Source of the DNA: Halorubrum sp. BV1 | Lineage (GTDB): Archaea > Halobacteriota > Halobacteria > Halobacteriales > Haloferacaceae | Direction: 5' to 3' | Assembly (NCBI RefSeq): GCF_000746205.1 | Contig: NZ_JQKV01000007.1 | Coordinates: forward strand, 10,060 to 74,059 | Length of the DNA: 64,000 nucleotides | Shown here: positions 51,401 to 58,889 of the stretch, piece after piece | Position numbering within the stretch: the first letter of the stretch is position 1 | Layout: every line of letters starts with the position of its first letter | The notes under the pieces: generated by a model | The model's input: the letters and a program-made list of their open reading frames with translations, nothing else | Told to the model about the DNA's origin: nothing | Databases searched by the model: none | Position numbers and translations under genes: made by a program

Positions 51401-52096
51401 ATGCCACACCAATGTACCACCTGCGGCCGGACGTTCCCCGACGGATCCAAAGAGATGCTCTCCGGCTGCCCGGACTGCGGTGGCAACAAATTCCAGTTCA
51501 AACCCGAGAGCGCCTCGTCTTCCGACAATTCCACACCTGATCGAGAACGACCGACAGGATCAGACAAGCCGACAGGATCAGACAAGCCAACTGGATCGAG
51601 CGAGGCGACTAGGTCGGGAGAGGTGACCAGGTCGGGCGAGGCGATAGATGCCGATCAGTCGACTTCTGAGTCGTCTTCGCCGCCTGCTTCGAACCCATCG
51701 TCTGCTTCTGGTCCCTCGTCGTCGCGGTCCGGGAGCGATTCCGAGCAGGTTCGCGGACGCAGCGAAGAGGACACCGCTCAGGCGAGTGCTCGCTCCGACG
51801 TCGTCTCGCCTGACGAACTGGACCGAGCAAGCCGTGACGTCGCCGATTCTTCAGGATCCGACGGGCCGTCTCCGAACGAGTATGCTTCCGACGTGCCCGC
51901 GGAGTCCCGTCCGGATATCGACAACCTTCGGGAAGAGCTCAACGAACAGTTCGAAAGCATTCGGATCGTGAGTCCGGGGCAGTACGAACTCAATTTGATG
52001 GAGTTGTACGACCGTCAAGAATACATCATTTCTCTCCAAGAGGACGGTCGATACGTCATCGAGATGCCCGACGCGTGGGGAATCGACGACGAATAA
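51401..52096 (+). CDS. oapC: Origin-associated Zn-ribbon protein OapC
   Basis: A 231-residue protein. The N-terminal zinc ribbon is HQCTTCGRTF with SGCPDCGGNKFQFKP (CxxC...CxxC). Then a 110-residue Ser/Thr/Gly/Asp/Pro-rich region with repeats of GSDKPT, disordered. The C-terminal domain RPDIDNLREELNEQFESIRIVSPGQYELNLMELYDRQEYIISLQEDGRYVIEMPDAW is the OapC/ArvC domain. It belongs to the origin-linked oap cluster and is separated from oapB by the repeat block. Function unknown. Confidence 0.88.
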   Translation: MPHQCTTCGRTFPDGSKEMLSGCPDCGGNKFQFKPESASSSDNSTPDRERPTGSDKPTGSDKPTGSSEATRSGEVTRSGEAIDADQSTSESSSPPASNPSSASGPSSSRSGSDSEQVRGRSEEDTAQASARSDVVSPDELDRASRDVADSSGSDGPSPNEYASDVPAESRPDIDNLREELNEQFESIRIVSPGQYELNLMELYDRQEYIISLQEDGRYVIEMPDAWGIDDE

Positions 52097-52420
52097 TTCG
52101 GGCTTTCGTTTTCACCGACTTTTCTGCCAGCAACCTAGATATACTCGGCTCTCACTGGGATATTTTGCCCATATGTAGCTTTATCTCCCACGATTCGGGG
52201 TTCTACTACGCATATTTGTCATTTCTCCGTCCAATGTCGAAGAAGACACAGTTATGCGGCTTCCCCTGATAGGGGTGCGCATGTTTACCGATCACGTTTC
52301 GGACAGCGGTTTCCGCCCGTGTTCACTATTGGTACGGCGACGGCTCGGCGCCCGAGCGTCTTCCGTGAAACCTGACGCCCGTCGCGATCATGTCTCTCGC
52401 AACTGCCAGAAGGTGATCGC
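52097..52420. other. 324-base AT-rich spacer between oapC and aspartate kinase
   Basis: No supported gene. TTTCCCCTGATAGGGG-like inverted repeat CCCC-TGATA-GGGG (52264-52276) could be a terminator for the oap unit. The block from 52130 to 52270 is AT-rich (GATATACTCGG, ATATTTTGCCCATATG). A 10-11-residue frame at 52233 is too short to trust. No clear TATA box is seen 27 bases before ATG 52421. Confidence 0.5.
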
Positions 52421-53602
52421 ATGCGCGTAGTCGCTAAGTTCGGGGGAACGAGCCTCGGAAGCGGCGATCGGATCGAACGAGCGGCCGACTCGGTCGCGAA
52501 CGCGGTCGAGACCGGTCACGAGATCGCCGTCGTCGCGAGCGCGATGGGGTCGACGACCGACGACCTCCTCGACGACATCACCTTCGAGACGGACGACGCC
52601 GACCGCGCGGAGATCGTTTCGATGGGCGAGCGGACGAGCGTCCGGATGCTGAAAGCGGCGCTCTCGGTCCGCGGGATCGATGCGGTGTTCTTGGAGCCCG
52701 GTCATCCGGACTGGCCCGTCATCACGAACGAGGTTGGGGAGGTGGACATCGAGGAGACGAAAAAGCGTGCGAAGGAGATCGCCTCCCGGATGGACGGTGT
52801 CGTCCCGATAATCACCGGCTTTCTCGCCGAGGATCACGACGGTAACGTCACCACGCTGGGGCGCGGCGGGTCCGACACCACCGCCGTCATGCTCGGTAAC
52901 TACATGGACGCGGACGAGGTCGTGATCGTCACCGACGTCGAGGGCGTGATGACCGGCGATCCCCGCGTCGTGGAGGGAGCGAGAAACGTCGGCCAGATCA
53001 CCGTCGACGAACTGCGAAACCTCTCGTTCCGTGGCGCGGAGGTCGTCGCCCCGTCGGCGCTCTCGTATAAGGACGAGGACCTCGACGTTCGAGTCGTCCA
53101 CTACCAGCACGGAGACCTGCTGCGTGGCGGCACGCGCATCGAGGGACAGTTTGAGAGCCTCATCGACATGCGCGAGGAACCCCTTGCGTGTCTCACCATC
53201 GCGGGGCGAGCCATCCGAAATCGGTCCGGGATCCTCTCGCAGCTCGCGAGCGCGCTCCGCCAAGAGGAGATCAATATCGACGCGGTCGCCTCCGGCATGG
53301 ACTCGGTTACGTTCTACGTCGACGTCGACAAAGCCGAGACGGCTGAGGCGCTGCTTCACGAGGCTGTCGTCACCGACGAGGCGCTCTCGTCCGTAACCGT
53401 CGCCGATCCGATCGCGGTCATCCGCGTGACCGGTGGCGAACTCCCGAATCGTCCCGGCGTCATTCAGGACATCATCGCCCCGATCGCGGAGGCCAATATC
53501 AACATCATCGATCTCATCACGAGCGCCACGTCCGTCGCGGTGTTCGTCGACTGGGACGACAGAGAAGACGCACTCGAAATAGTTCAGCAACGGTTCGACT
53601 GA
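52421..53602 (+). CDS. lysC: Aspartate kinase
   Basis: A 393-residue enzyme phosphorylating aspartate at the head of lysine, methionine and threonine synthesis. N-terminal catalytic motif VVAKFGGTSLGSGD; further blocks are VITGFLAEDHDGNVTTLGRGGSDTTAVMLGNYM and VTDVEGVMTGDPRVVEGARNV. The C-terminus has two ACT domains (LACLTIAGRAIRNRSGILSQLASALRQEEINIDAVA and IAVIRVTGGELPNRPGVIQDIIAPIAEANINIIDLITSATSVAVF), which normally give feedback inhibition. It is monofunctional, without a homoserine dehydrogenase domain. Confidence 0.96.
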   Translation: MRVVAKFGGTSLGSGDRIERAADSVANAVETGHEIAVVASAMGSTTDDLLDDITFETDDADRAEIVSMGERTSVRMLKAALSVRGIDAVFLEPGHPDWPVITNEVGEVDIEETKKRAKEIASRMDGVVPIITGFLAEDHDGNVTTLGRGGSDTTAVMLGNYMDADEVVIVTDVEGVMTGDPRVVEGARNVGQITVDELRNLSFRGAEVVAPSALSYKDEDLDVRVVHYQHGDLLRGGTRIEGQFESLIDMREEPLACLTIAGRAIRNRSGILSQLASALRQEEINIDAVASGMDSVTFYVDVDKAETAEALLHEAVVTDEALSSVTVADPIAVIRVTGGELPNRPGVIQDIIAPIAEANINIIDLITSATSVAVFVDWDDREDALEIVQQRFD

Positions 53603-53618
53603 GCGATCGCCGATCGGA

Positions 53619-53660
53619 GCGTTCCAGCTGTCGCGTTCCGGCTGTCGCGTTCCGGCTGTC
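53619..53660. repeat. 14-bp tandem repeat, 3 copies
   Basis: GCGTTCCGGCTGTC (first copy GCGTTCCAGCTGTC) occurs at 53619, 53633 and 53647, with a partial fourth. It lies between the lysC stop and the convergent acetyltransferase-like gene. Confidence 0.88.
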
Positions 53661-53690
53661 GCGTTCCGACACGCCTCCGCTTCGTGTCCG

Positions 53691-54218
53691 CTATTTCGTG
53701 TCGATGTCGACGTCGTCGGCCTCGATTCGGTATCGGGTCGTCTCTTTCCCGCGGAACCGCGGGCCGGACCCGATGGCCTCGAACCCCATCTCGGATAACG
53801 CCTGTCGGTCGTGGTCGTTCGGGACGACGACTTCGAGAGCCATCTTTTCTCGGGCCGCGAACCGGCGAGGGAACTCGAGCAACCGACGAACCACCCCATC
53901 GTCCCCGTCGAAGTCACTCACATGAACCGTGTTCCCGCGCGCGTCGAACGCGACGAACCCGATCACTCGGTCGCCGCCACCGCCGTTTTCGACCTCCTTC
54001 GGGCTGTCGTGTTGCCCCCGTCGGTCGTCGTTTGATTCCGATGACTCGCCGTCCGATTCCGATGACTCTCCGTCCGATTTCAACTGTTCACCCTTCGGCT
54101 CCGCGACCGCGACCCGAACCGAGCGGTCGTGGATCGTGTCGATCACGACGCTCCGCGGTCGACCAGTCGCCGCGGCTATCGCTTCGCTATCGGCCTCCAC
54201 TGCGTCGCGAATCCGCAT
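53691..54218 (-). CDS. GNAT-like N-acetyltransferase-fold protein
   Basis: A 175-residue protein that looks like a divergent GNAT. MRIRDAVEADSEAIAAATGRP is the typical first helix, and VIGFVAFDARGNTVHVSDFDGDDGVVRRLLEFPRRFAAREKMALEVVVPNDHDRQALSEMGFEAIGSGPRF matches the central strands and the acetyl-CoA region. The Q/RxxGxG/A loop is not clear. A hydrophilic insert containing GESSESDGESSESNDD near residues 50-66 is probably disordered. Acetyl-CoA use is inferred. Confidence 0.7.
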   Translation of the reverse strand: MRIRDAVEADSEAIAAATGRPRSVVIDTIHDRSVRVAVAEPKGEQLKSDGESSESDGESSESNDDRRGQHDSPKEVENGGGGDRVIGFVAFDARGNTVHVSDFDGDDGVVRRLLEFPRRFAAREKMALEVVVPNDHDRQALSEMGFEAIGSGPRFRGKETTRYRIEADDVDIDTK

Positions 54219-54294
54219 GCCGTGACTTCATCGAGTGTTCGTATAAAACCCAGCCTGCGACTGACCGATCATCTAACTGCGCGATGACACGCTA

Positions 54295-54352
54295 TCCGTG
54301 GAAACTGACGGCACGGCAGTCCATGGAAACTGACGGCACGGCAGTCCGTGGA
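54295..54352. repeat. 25-bp tandem repeat, 2.3 copies
   Basis: TCCGTGGAAACTGACGGCAC starts at 54295, recurs as TCCATGG... at 54320 and partly at 54345. The period is 25 bases and the unit ends GGCAG. It lies upstream of the microprotein gene at 54433. Confidence 0.88.
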
Positions 54353-54402
54353 AACTGACATCATCCCCACACGACGCAGTCGACACGAACCGAGTGAGAT
54401 GG

Positions 54403-54409
54403 ATTTAAG
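54403..54409 (+). promoter_or_regulatory. TATA box of the microprotein gene
   Basis: ATTTAAG lies 24-30 bases before ATG 54433, consistent with a leaderless transcript beginning at that codon. Confidence 0.6.
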
Positions 54410-54432
54410 CGATGGGATGCCCGACGGGAATC

Positions 54433-54522
54433 ATGAACAAACCAACTCAGATCGTGCTCGGTACGATCAGCGTTTCGGCCGTCGTGTCCGTCTTCATCGT
54501 CCTCTCGTACATCCTCGGTTGA
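54433..54522 (+). CDS. 29-residue single-helix membrane microprotein
   Basis: ATG 54433 encodes MNKPTQIVLGTISVSAVVSVF, continuing IVLSYILG, a single hydrophobic helix with a basic N-terminus. Its TGA (54520-54522) shares one base with the ATG of the next gene (TGATG), so translation is coupled. The promoter spacing makes it the first codon of the mRNA. It is too short for ordinary gene calling. Function unknown; it might anchor or regulate the downstream protein. Confidence 0.6.
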   Translation: MNKPTQIVLGTISVSAVVSVFIVLSYILG

Positions 54523-55436
54523 TGTTCTCGTCCCGTCCGCTCGACGACGATCTCGACGCGGTCCGGGATCAGTACGCACCCGACTCGCCGGTCTTAGACG
54601 TCGATGCCGACTTCGAGACGCTCCCGCCCGCCGCGGCGGAAGATCTCGGGCTGTTCGTCGACGGACTCGACCCGGCGTCGTTTCCGTCGGAGTGGCTTCC
54701 ATCCGAGGTCCCAGAGCTACTTCGAAGGTACGCGGGCACCGACTTCACCGTCGGGCTCCCCGGCAGCGGCACCGTCGTCAGAACCACTCAGACGGATCCA
54801 CAGGCGGTGCTCGTCAAGGCTCGCGCGGAGGGGACCCCAGACGACTTCCTCGCGTTCCTGATCGCCGATCGGCTGGTCCAGATCGGTGTCGATCCCGCGC
54901 CGGGGGCGCTCCCTGACGCGACGCCATCGACTCGCCTCCCGGAGAGCTTTCTTCCGTTCTTCGGCGACCGCTACCCCGATCTCGATGCCGCGATACGCCG
55001 CCCGGACCCGGAGACGGGAGCGTCGACGACCGGACAGACTCCGACCGACGTCTTCCAGATAGCGACTGCGCTGTTCGACGCGTGGGTCGGGCTGCACACG
55101 CGAGACGTCTTCGCCGCGTGGAACGATCGTCCGGACGCCGAGCCGGCCGCCTCACATCTCCAAGGCTCCGCTGTCTCTCGATTGTTCGAGGCGTGGGTGG
55201 ACGCCGGCGACCGCCTCGACGGACGTCTCGGCGATCTCCCCGCGGAAGTCGCCCGCGGCCACACCGACTTCGCGAGCGCGACCGAGTACGCGTGCTCGGC
55301 GGTCCGCCACGGACTCGATCTCCCCGCACCGTTCGCCGCGCTCGACACCTCGGCGTACCGTGATCGCGGCGCCTCGTACGCGGTGACGTGGGCAGAGAAG
55401 ACGTTCGATTCGATGATCGACGGGGTCACCGGTTGA
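54522..55436 (+). CDS. Conserved haloarchaeal hypothetical protein (possibly DUF7089)
   Basis: A 304-residue protein: MFSSRPLDDDLDAVRDQYAPDSPVLDVDADFETLPPAAAEDLGLFVDGLDPASFPSEWLPSEVPELLRRYAGTDFTVGLPGSGTVVRTTQTDPQ. A helical second half follows, ATEYACSAVRHGLDLPAPFAALDTSAYRDRGASYAVTWAEKTFDSMID. No membrane helix, cysteine motif or catalytic signature is seen. From memory it resembles the haloarchaeal DUF7089 family. The start overlaps the microprotein stop by one base. It probably faces the cytoplasm, possibly at the membrane through the microprotein. Confidence 0.7.
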   Translation: MFSSRPLDDDLDAVRDQYAPDSPVLDVDADFETLPPAAAEDLGLFVDGLDPASFPSEWLPSEVPELLRRYAGTDFTVGLPGSGTVVRTTQTDPQAVLVKARAEGTPDDFLAFLIADRLVQIGVDPAPGALPDATPSTRLPESFLPFFGDRYPDLDAAIRRPDPETGASTTGQTPTDVFQIATALFDAWVGLHTRDVFAAWNDRPDAEPAASHLQGSAVSRLFEAWVDAGDRLDGRLGDLPAEVARGHTDFASATEYACSAVRHGLDLPAPFAALDTSAYRDRGASYAVTWAEKTFDSMIDGVTG

Positions 55437-55468
55437 TCGGCGAGGTCACCGACTGATCGCCTCTACAC

Positions 55469-56047
55469 TCAGATGTCGACTTCGACGTCTCCGTCCCCGT
55501 CCAGTTCGATGATCCCTTCGAACAGCTCACGGAATCGGTCGAGCGTCGCGACCTCGTGGACCTCCTCGGAGAGGTGGAATATCCCGACCGCGTCGTGCTC
55601 GTCAAGGAGATCGAGGATGTCGGCTGCGGCCTCGTAGACCGCCTCGTCGTCGGCGTAGTACGCCATCTCCGTGAGCGAGTCGACGGAGACGCGCCGTTTC
55701 CCCTCGTTTTCGGTCAGGAACCGCTCGACGCGGTCGACGACGCCGTCGAGGTCATCGGGTGCGGAGACGTAGTACACGTTCTCTGCCGACCGACGGGAGT
55801 ATCCTCGTTCGACGGAGAGCGTGTCGAGAATGGTCGCTTTCGTCTCGTCGACGTCGTAGTACTCCAGTTTCTGCTCGACCTCGCGGGCGGTCGTTCGCGT
55901 GGAGACGACGAGGAACGCGTCCGTGTCCGTCTTCAAAAAGTCCGTGTCGATCCGGTCCGTCTCGCCGATGCTCGGATGGATGAGCAAGAGTCCTGTCCCA
56001 CCGGGGATCGTTTCCGGTCCGTTCTCGATGGCGAGCGAGTAGTCCAT
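55469..56047 (-). CDS. KaiC/RecA-like protein with degenerate P-loop (possibly DUF7090)
   Basis: A 192-residue protein with the order of motifs of a KaiC-type ATPase but altered key residues. The Walker A position reads LLLIHPSIGETDRIDTDFL, lacking the GxxGxGK[ST] lysine. A Walker B-like strand reads RRVSVDSLTEMAYYADDEAVYEA, and AFLVVSTRTTAREVEQKLEYY matches the first core strand. It probably binds or mimics a RecA-fold partner without hydrolysing ATP. Similar degenerate proteins are common in haloarchaea. It ends convergently with the 304-residue protein. Confidence 0.75.
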   Translation of the reverse strand: MDYSLAIENGPETIPGGTGLLLIHPSIGETDRIDTDFLKTDTDAFLVVSTRTTAREVEQKLEYYDVDETKATILDTLSVERGYSRRSAENVYYVSAPDDLDGVVDRVERFLTENEGKRRVSVDSLTEMAYYADDEAVYEAAADILDLLDEHDAVGIFHLSEEVHEVATLDRFRELFEGIIELDGDGDVEVDI

Positions 56048-56299
56048 ACGAACGGAAGTCGGCGGACCGACTTAATCGTGCGGGACGCGACGGGAAGCCG
56101 TCTGCGACGGCACCGATCCGCGACGGCTACGCCCGGTCACGTCGTCGATCCGTCGGATGCGGCCGTGGCCGCTCTGCCAGACCCGTCCTCACGTCGAACT
56201 GCCGGACTCAACAGAGAGACGAGTCGGAAGCCAACGACTGAACTCGCGGGGCCACTGACTCGGTCGGTTTTTTCATCGTCCCCTACGAGGGTCTATTCG

Positions 56300-56872
56300 A
56301 TGCCCGGCCACGCGACCGCTCGCGACGTCTACCGACAGGCGCTCCCCGTGATACTCGTCAGCCTCGTCGCGGGGCTGTTCGCGGGGACGATCCTCGGAAC
56401 CGAGACGATGCGATCGTTTATCGCCGACGTTCCGGGGCTCCTCCTGTTGTTGCCCGCGTTTCTCGCGACCCGCGGCGGCGTGTACGGCTCTCTCGGAGCG
56501 CGCCTCTCGACCGGGCTCCATCAAGGGCTCATCGAGCCGCGCTTCCAGCTGGACAGGCGGCTCACGAACGCCATCGTCGCCTCGTTCATCAACGGGATGA
56601 GCGTCTCCGTCTTCATCGCGGTCGTTACGTATCTTTGGCTCGGTCTCCTCGGTTCGGACGGGAGCCTCCTCCAACTCGTCGGGATCATGGTCGTCGCCGG
56701 ACTCCTCTCGGCGGTGCTCATGATATCGGTCCTCATCACGGTCATCTTCGTCGGCTACCGCCGGGGACTTGACCCCGACAACGTGATCGGTCCTGTTGTG
56801 ACGACGCTCGGGGACGTCTTCGGCGTCTTCTTCCTCCTCGTCGGCGTCGTCGTCGTGGGGGGCGTGGTATGA
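56300..56872 (+). CDS. MgtE-like divalent cation transporter membrane domain, first half
   Basis: A 190-residue protein with about five transmembrane helices, LPVILVSLVAGLFAGTILG to VFFLLVGVVVVGGVV. LLLLLPAFLATRGGVYGSLGARLSTGLHQG resembles the pore helix of MgtE/SLC41 magnesium channels. No cytosolic CBS or N domain is attached. The ATG of the next gene overlaps its stop (ATGA, 56869-56872), so the pair is translated together. The two halves together equal the membrane domain of two MgtE units. Confidence 0.85.
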   Translation: MPGHATARDVYRQALPVILVSLVAGLFAGTILGTETMRSFIADVPGLLLLLPAFLATRGGVYGSLGARLSTGLHQGLIEPRFQLDRRLTNAIVASFINGMSVSVFIAVVTYLWLGLLGSDGSLLQLVGIMVVAGLLSAVLMISVLITVIFVGYRRGLDPDNVIGPVVTTLGDVFGVFFLLVGVVVVGGVV

Positions 56873-57465
56873 GTGCTCCACCAGACGCCTCTGAGCCTCC
56901 CGATCGCCCGCTGCCCGACGAGTGGTCGATCCCTCGAATCGTTCGCACGATGGTCCCACTCCTCGCCGTTCTCTCCGTGCTACAGCTCATCTCCGGGACC
57001 GTCCTCCAGACGTACGAGGCCACGCTGGTCCAATACCCGGCCCTTTTGGTGTTGGTTCCGGTCCAGATCGGTACGGCGGGGAATCTCGCATCGATCACCT
57101 GTTCGCGGCTTACCACCCAACTCCACCTCGGGACCTACGAGTTGAGTCTCTCCAATCCTGAACTCCGCGCGAACGCCGGTGCTGTCTTCGCGCTCGCGGG
57201 AACCGTCTTCGGGGTCGTCGGGATCGCCGCGTGGGCCATCGGTCTCGCGCTGGGTGGTGCGCTCGGCCTCGGACGGGTGCTTCTGGTCTCGCTGTCGTCG
57301 GGGATGCTTCTCGCGGGGCTCGTCGTGGTTACCAGCGTCGCCGCGGTGGAGGCGTCCTATCGAGTCGGCCTCAATCCCGACGACACGACTATCCCCGTCG
57401 TCACCAACGTCTGTGACATCGCCGGCGTGTTGATCCTCTTTGCCGTCGTCACACTCGTGGTGTGA
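56869..57465 (+). CDS. MgtE-like divalent cation transporter membrane domain, second half
   Basis: A 198-residue protein with five transmembrane helices, VPLLAVLSVLQLISGTVLQTYE to ICDIAGVLILFAVVTLVV. The region LVLVPVQIGTAGNLASITCSRLTTQLHLGTYELS is the conserved MgtE-type pore segment and NPDDTTIPVVTNVCDIAGV the last one. Its partner starts 573 bases earlier and is coupled by ATGA. They probably form a heterodimeric channel for Mg2+ or a similar cation; substrate is inferred from the family. Confidence 0.86.
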   Translation: MSAPPDASEPPDRPLPDEWSIPRIVRTMVPLLAVLSVLQLISGTVLQTYEATLVQYPALLVLVPVQIGTAGNLASITCSRLTTQLHLGTYELSLSNPELRANAGAVFALAGTVFGVVGIAAWAIGLALGGALGLGRVLLVSLSSGMLLAGLVVVTSVAAVEASYRVGLNPDDTTIPVVTNVCDIAGVLILFAVVTLVV

Positions 57466-57494
57466 CGCGGCGACCGCATCACGATCGGCCGATC

Positions 57495-57938
57495 TCAGAA
57501 CACGCTGTCGGCGGTCGCCGCGCCGACGACGCTGAAGACGGCCCCGACCGAGACGGCCTTGAACGTCGTCGCCCACAACTCGACGCCGGTGACCCCCGCC
57601 TTGACGAGGAAGGTGTCGGGCGCGTCGAAAAGCACCGCGAGCACCAGAACCGATCCGAACGCGACGATCATGAGCGAGACGAACCGCATCGGTATCCCGA
57701 CGATGTCCCGCTCGTCCTCCGGATCGCGGTCCGTGTCCGCCCGATAGAGGGCTGCGTAGCCGATGAGCGCAGCGATCGCGGCGGTCAACACTCCTTGAAC
57801 CCAGTTCATTCCCGCGGCGAGTACCCACACCTCCTCGGTGACGACGAACGGACCCGCGAGGAGGAACCCACCGACCGCCTGCTGTGCGGAGTCGGCGACG
57901 CGGAACTTCGGTCGGCGGAGGGTCTTCGGCCGCTTCAT
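57495..57938 (-). CDS. DUF2391 family membrane protein
   Basis: A 147-residue protein with about four helices: VGGFLLAGPFVVTEEVWVLAAGM, GVLTAAIAALIGYAALY, FVSLMIVAFGSVLVLAVLFDAP and TFKAVSVGAVFSVVGAATADSV. The basic N-terminus MKRPKTLRRPKFRVADS and the SAQQAVGGFLLAGPFVVTEEVWVLA block fit DUF2391 (TIGR02587-like). The function of the family is unknown. The ATG at 57936-57938 is used in place of one 18 codons upstream because the family opens with this basic stretch. Confidence 0.82.
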   Translation of the reverse strand: MKRPKTLRRPKFRVADSAQQAVGGFLLAGPFVVTEEVWVLAAGMNWVQGVLTAAIAALIGYAALYRADTDRDPEDERDIVGIPMRFVSLMIVAFGSVLVLAVLFDAPDTFLVKAGVTGVELWATTFKAVSVGAVFSVVGAATADSVF

Positions 57939-58150
57939 GCGCTCTGAAGCGAGACGAACCGATAAAACACCGGCGCTCCGCCGCGACGACATCGTTATGA
58001 TTTAGCGTCTCCCCCGATGGCCTCTCGCCGGGTTCCGTGTTCACTTCGGATCCGCGTCCTCTCTTCGCTCTCCGAACGCGTTCGTCTCTCGGCTTCTCCG
58101 AACGCGGCCTCTCCGAACCCGTTTTCACTCGCCCGCGCGTGCGGGCATGC

Positions 58151-58828
58151 ATGAGTGTTCGAGAGGAATTCGACGACTGGGCCGCCTCGGGGCGTGACCG
58201 TGGCATGGAAGACAGACACTGGCACACTGCAAAACACGTTCTCGCGCGGATGCCGGTCGAACCGGGAGACGCCGTGTTGGACCTCGGTACCGGGTCCGGC
58301 TACGCCCTCCGCGCGCTGCGCGAGCGCGGGATCGGCCGCGGATATGGGCTCGACGGCGCACCCGAAATGGTCCGGAACGCACGCGGGTACACGGACGACG
58401 ACGCTATCGGATTCCTGGTCGGCGACTTCGACGACCTCCCCTTCGCTGACGACTCCCTCGACCACGTCTTCTCGATGGAGGCGTTTTACTACGCGAGCGA
58501 CCCGGTTCACACCCTCGAAGAGGTTCGGCGCGTGCTGAAACCCGGCGGCACGTTTTATTGTGCGGTGAACTTCTTCGAGGAGAGCGAGACGACGCACGCG
58601 TGGCAAGAGAAGATATCAATCGAGATGACGCGCTGGTCGCGCGCCGAGTACCGCGAGGCGTTCAGGGAGGCCGGTCTGTACGTCGCCGAACAGGATGCCG
58701 TCTCGGATCGCGAGATCGACATACCGCCCGAGTCGGCGTTCCCGACCGACGACTGGGACTCCCGCGAGGAGATGGTGGACCGCTACCGAACGTGGGGGAC
58801 GCTGTTGACCGTCGGCGTCGCGCCCTGA
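58151..58828 (+). CDS. Class I SAM-dependent methyltransferase
   Basis: A 225-residue methyltransferase. Motif I is VLDLGTGSGYALRALRERGIGRGYGLD. Post I/II blocks are FLVGDFDDLPFADDSLDHVFSMEAFYYASD and VRRVLKPGGTFYCAVNFFEES. Substrate is not evident; UbiE/COQ5-type or other small-molecule methylation is possible. ATG 58151 follows a GCATGC; a longer in-frame start at 58037 would add 38 residues of shadow-like sequence. It precedes valS by 61 bases. Confidence 0.88.
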   Translation: MSVREEFDDWAASGRDRGMEDRHWHTAKHVLARMPVEPGDAVLDLGTGSGYALRALRERGIGRGYGLDGAPEMVRNARGYTDDDAIGFLVGDFDDLPFADDSLDHVFSMEAFYYASDPVHTLEEVRRVLKPGGTFYCAVNFFEESETTHAWQEKISIEMTRWSRAEYREAFREAGLYVAEQDAVSDREIDIPPESAFPTDDWDSREEMVDRYRTWGTLLTVGVAP

Positions 58829-58889
58829 TCCGATCGGTCTCCACATAACCGAGGCCGTTAAGAGGGAACCACCGGAACGTGCGTGTGAA

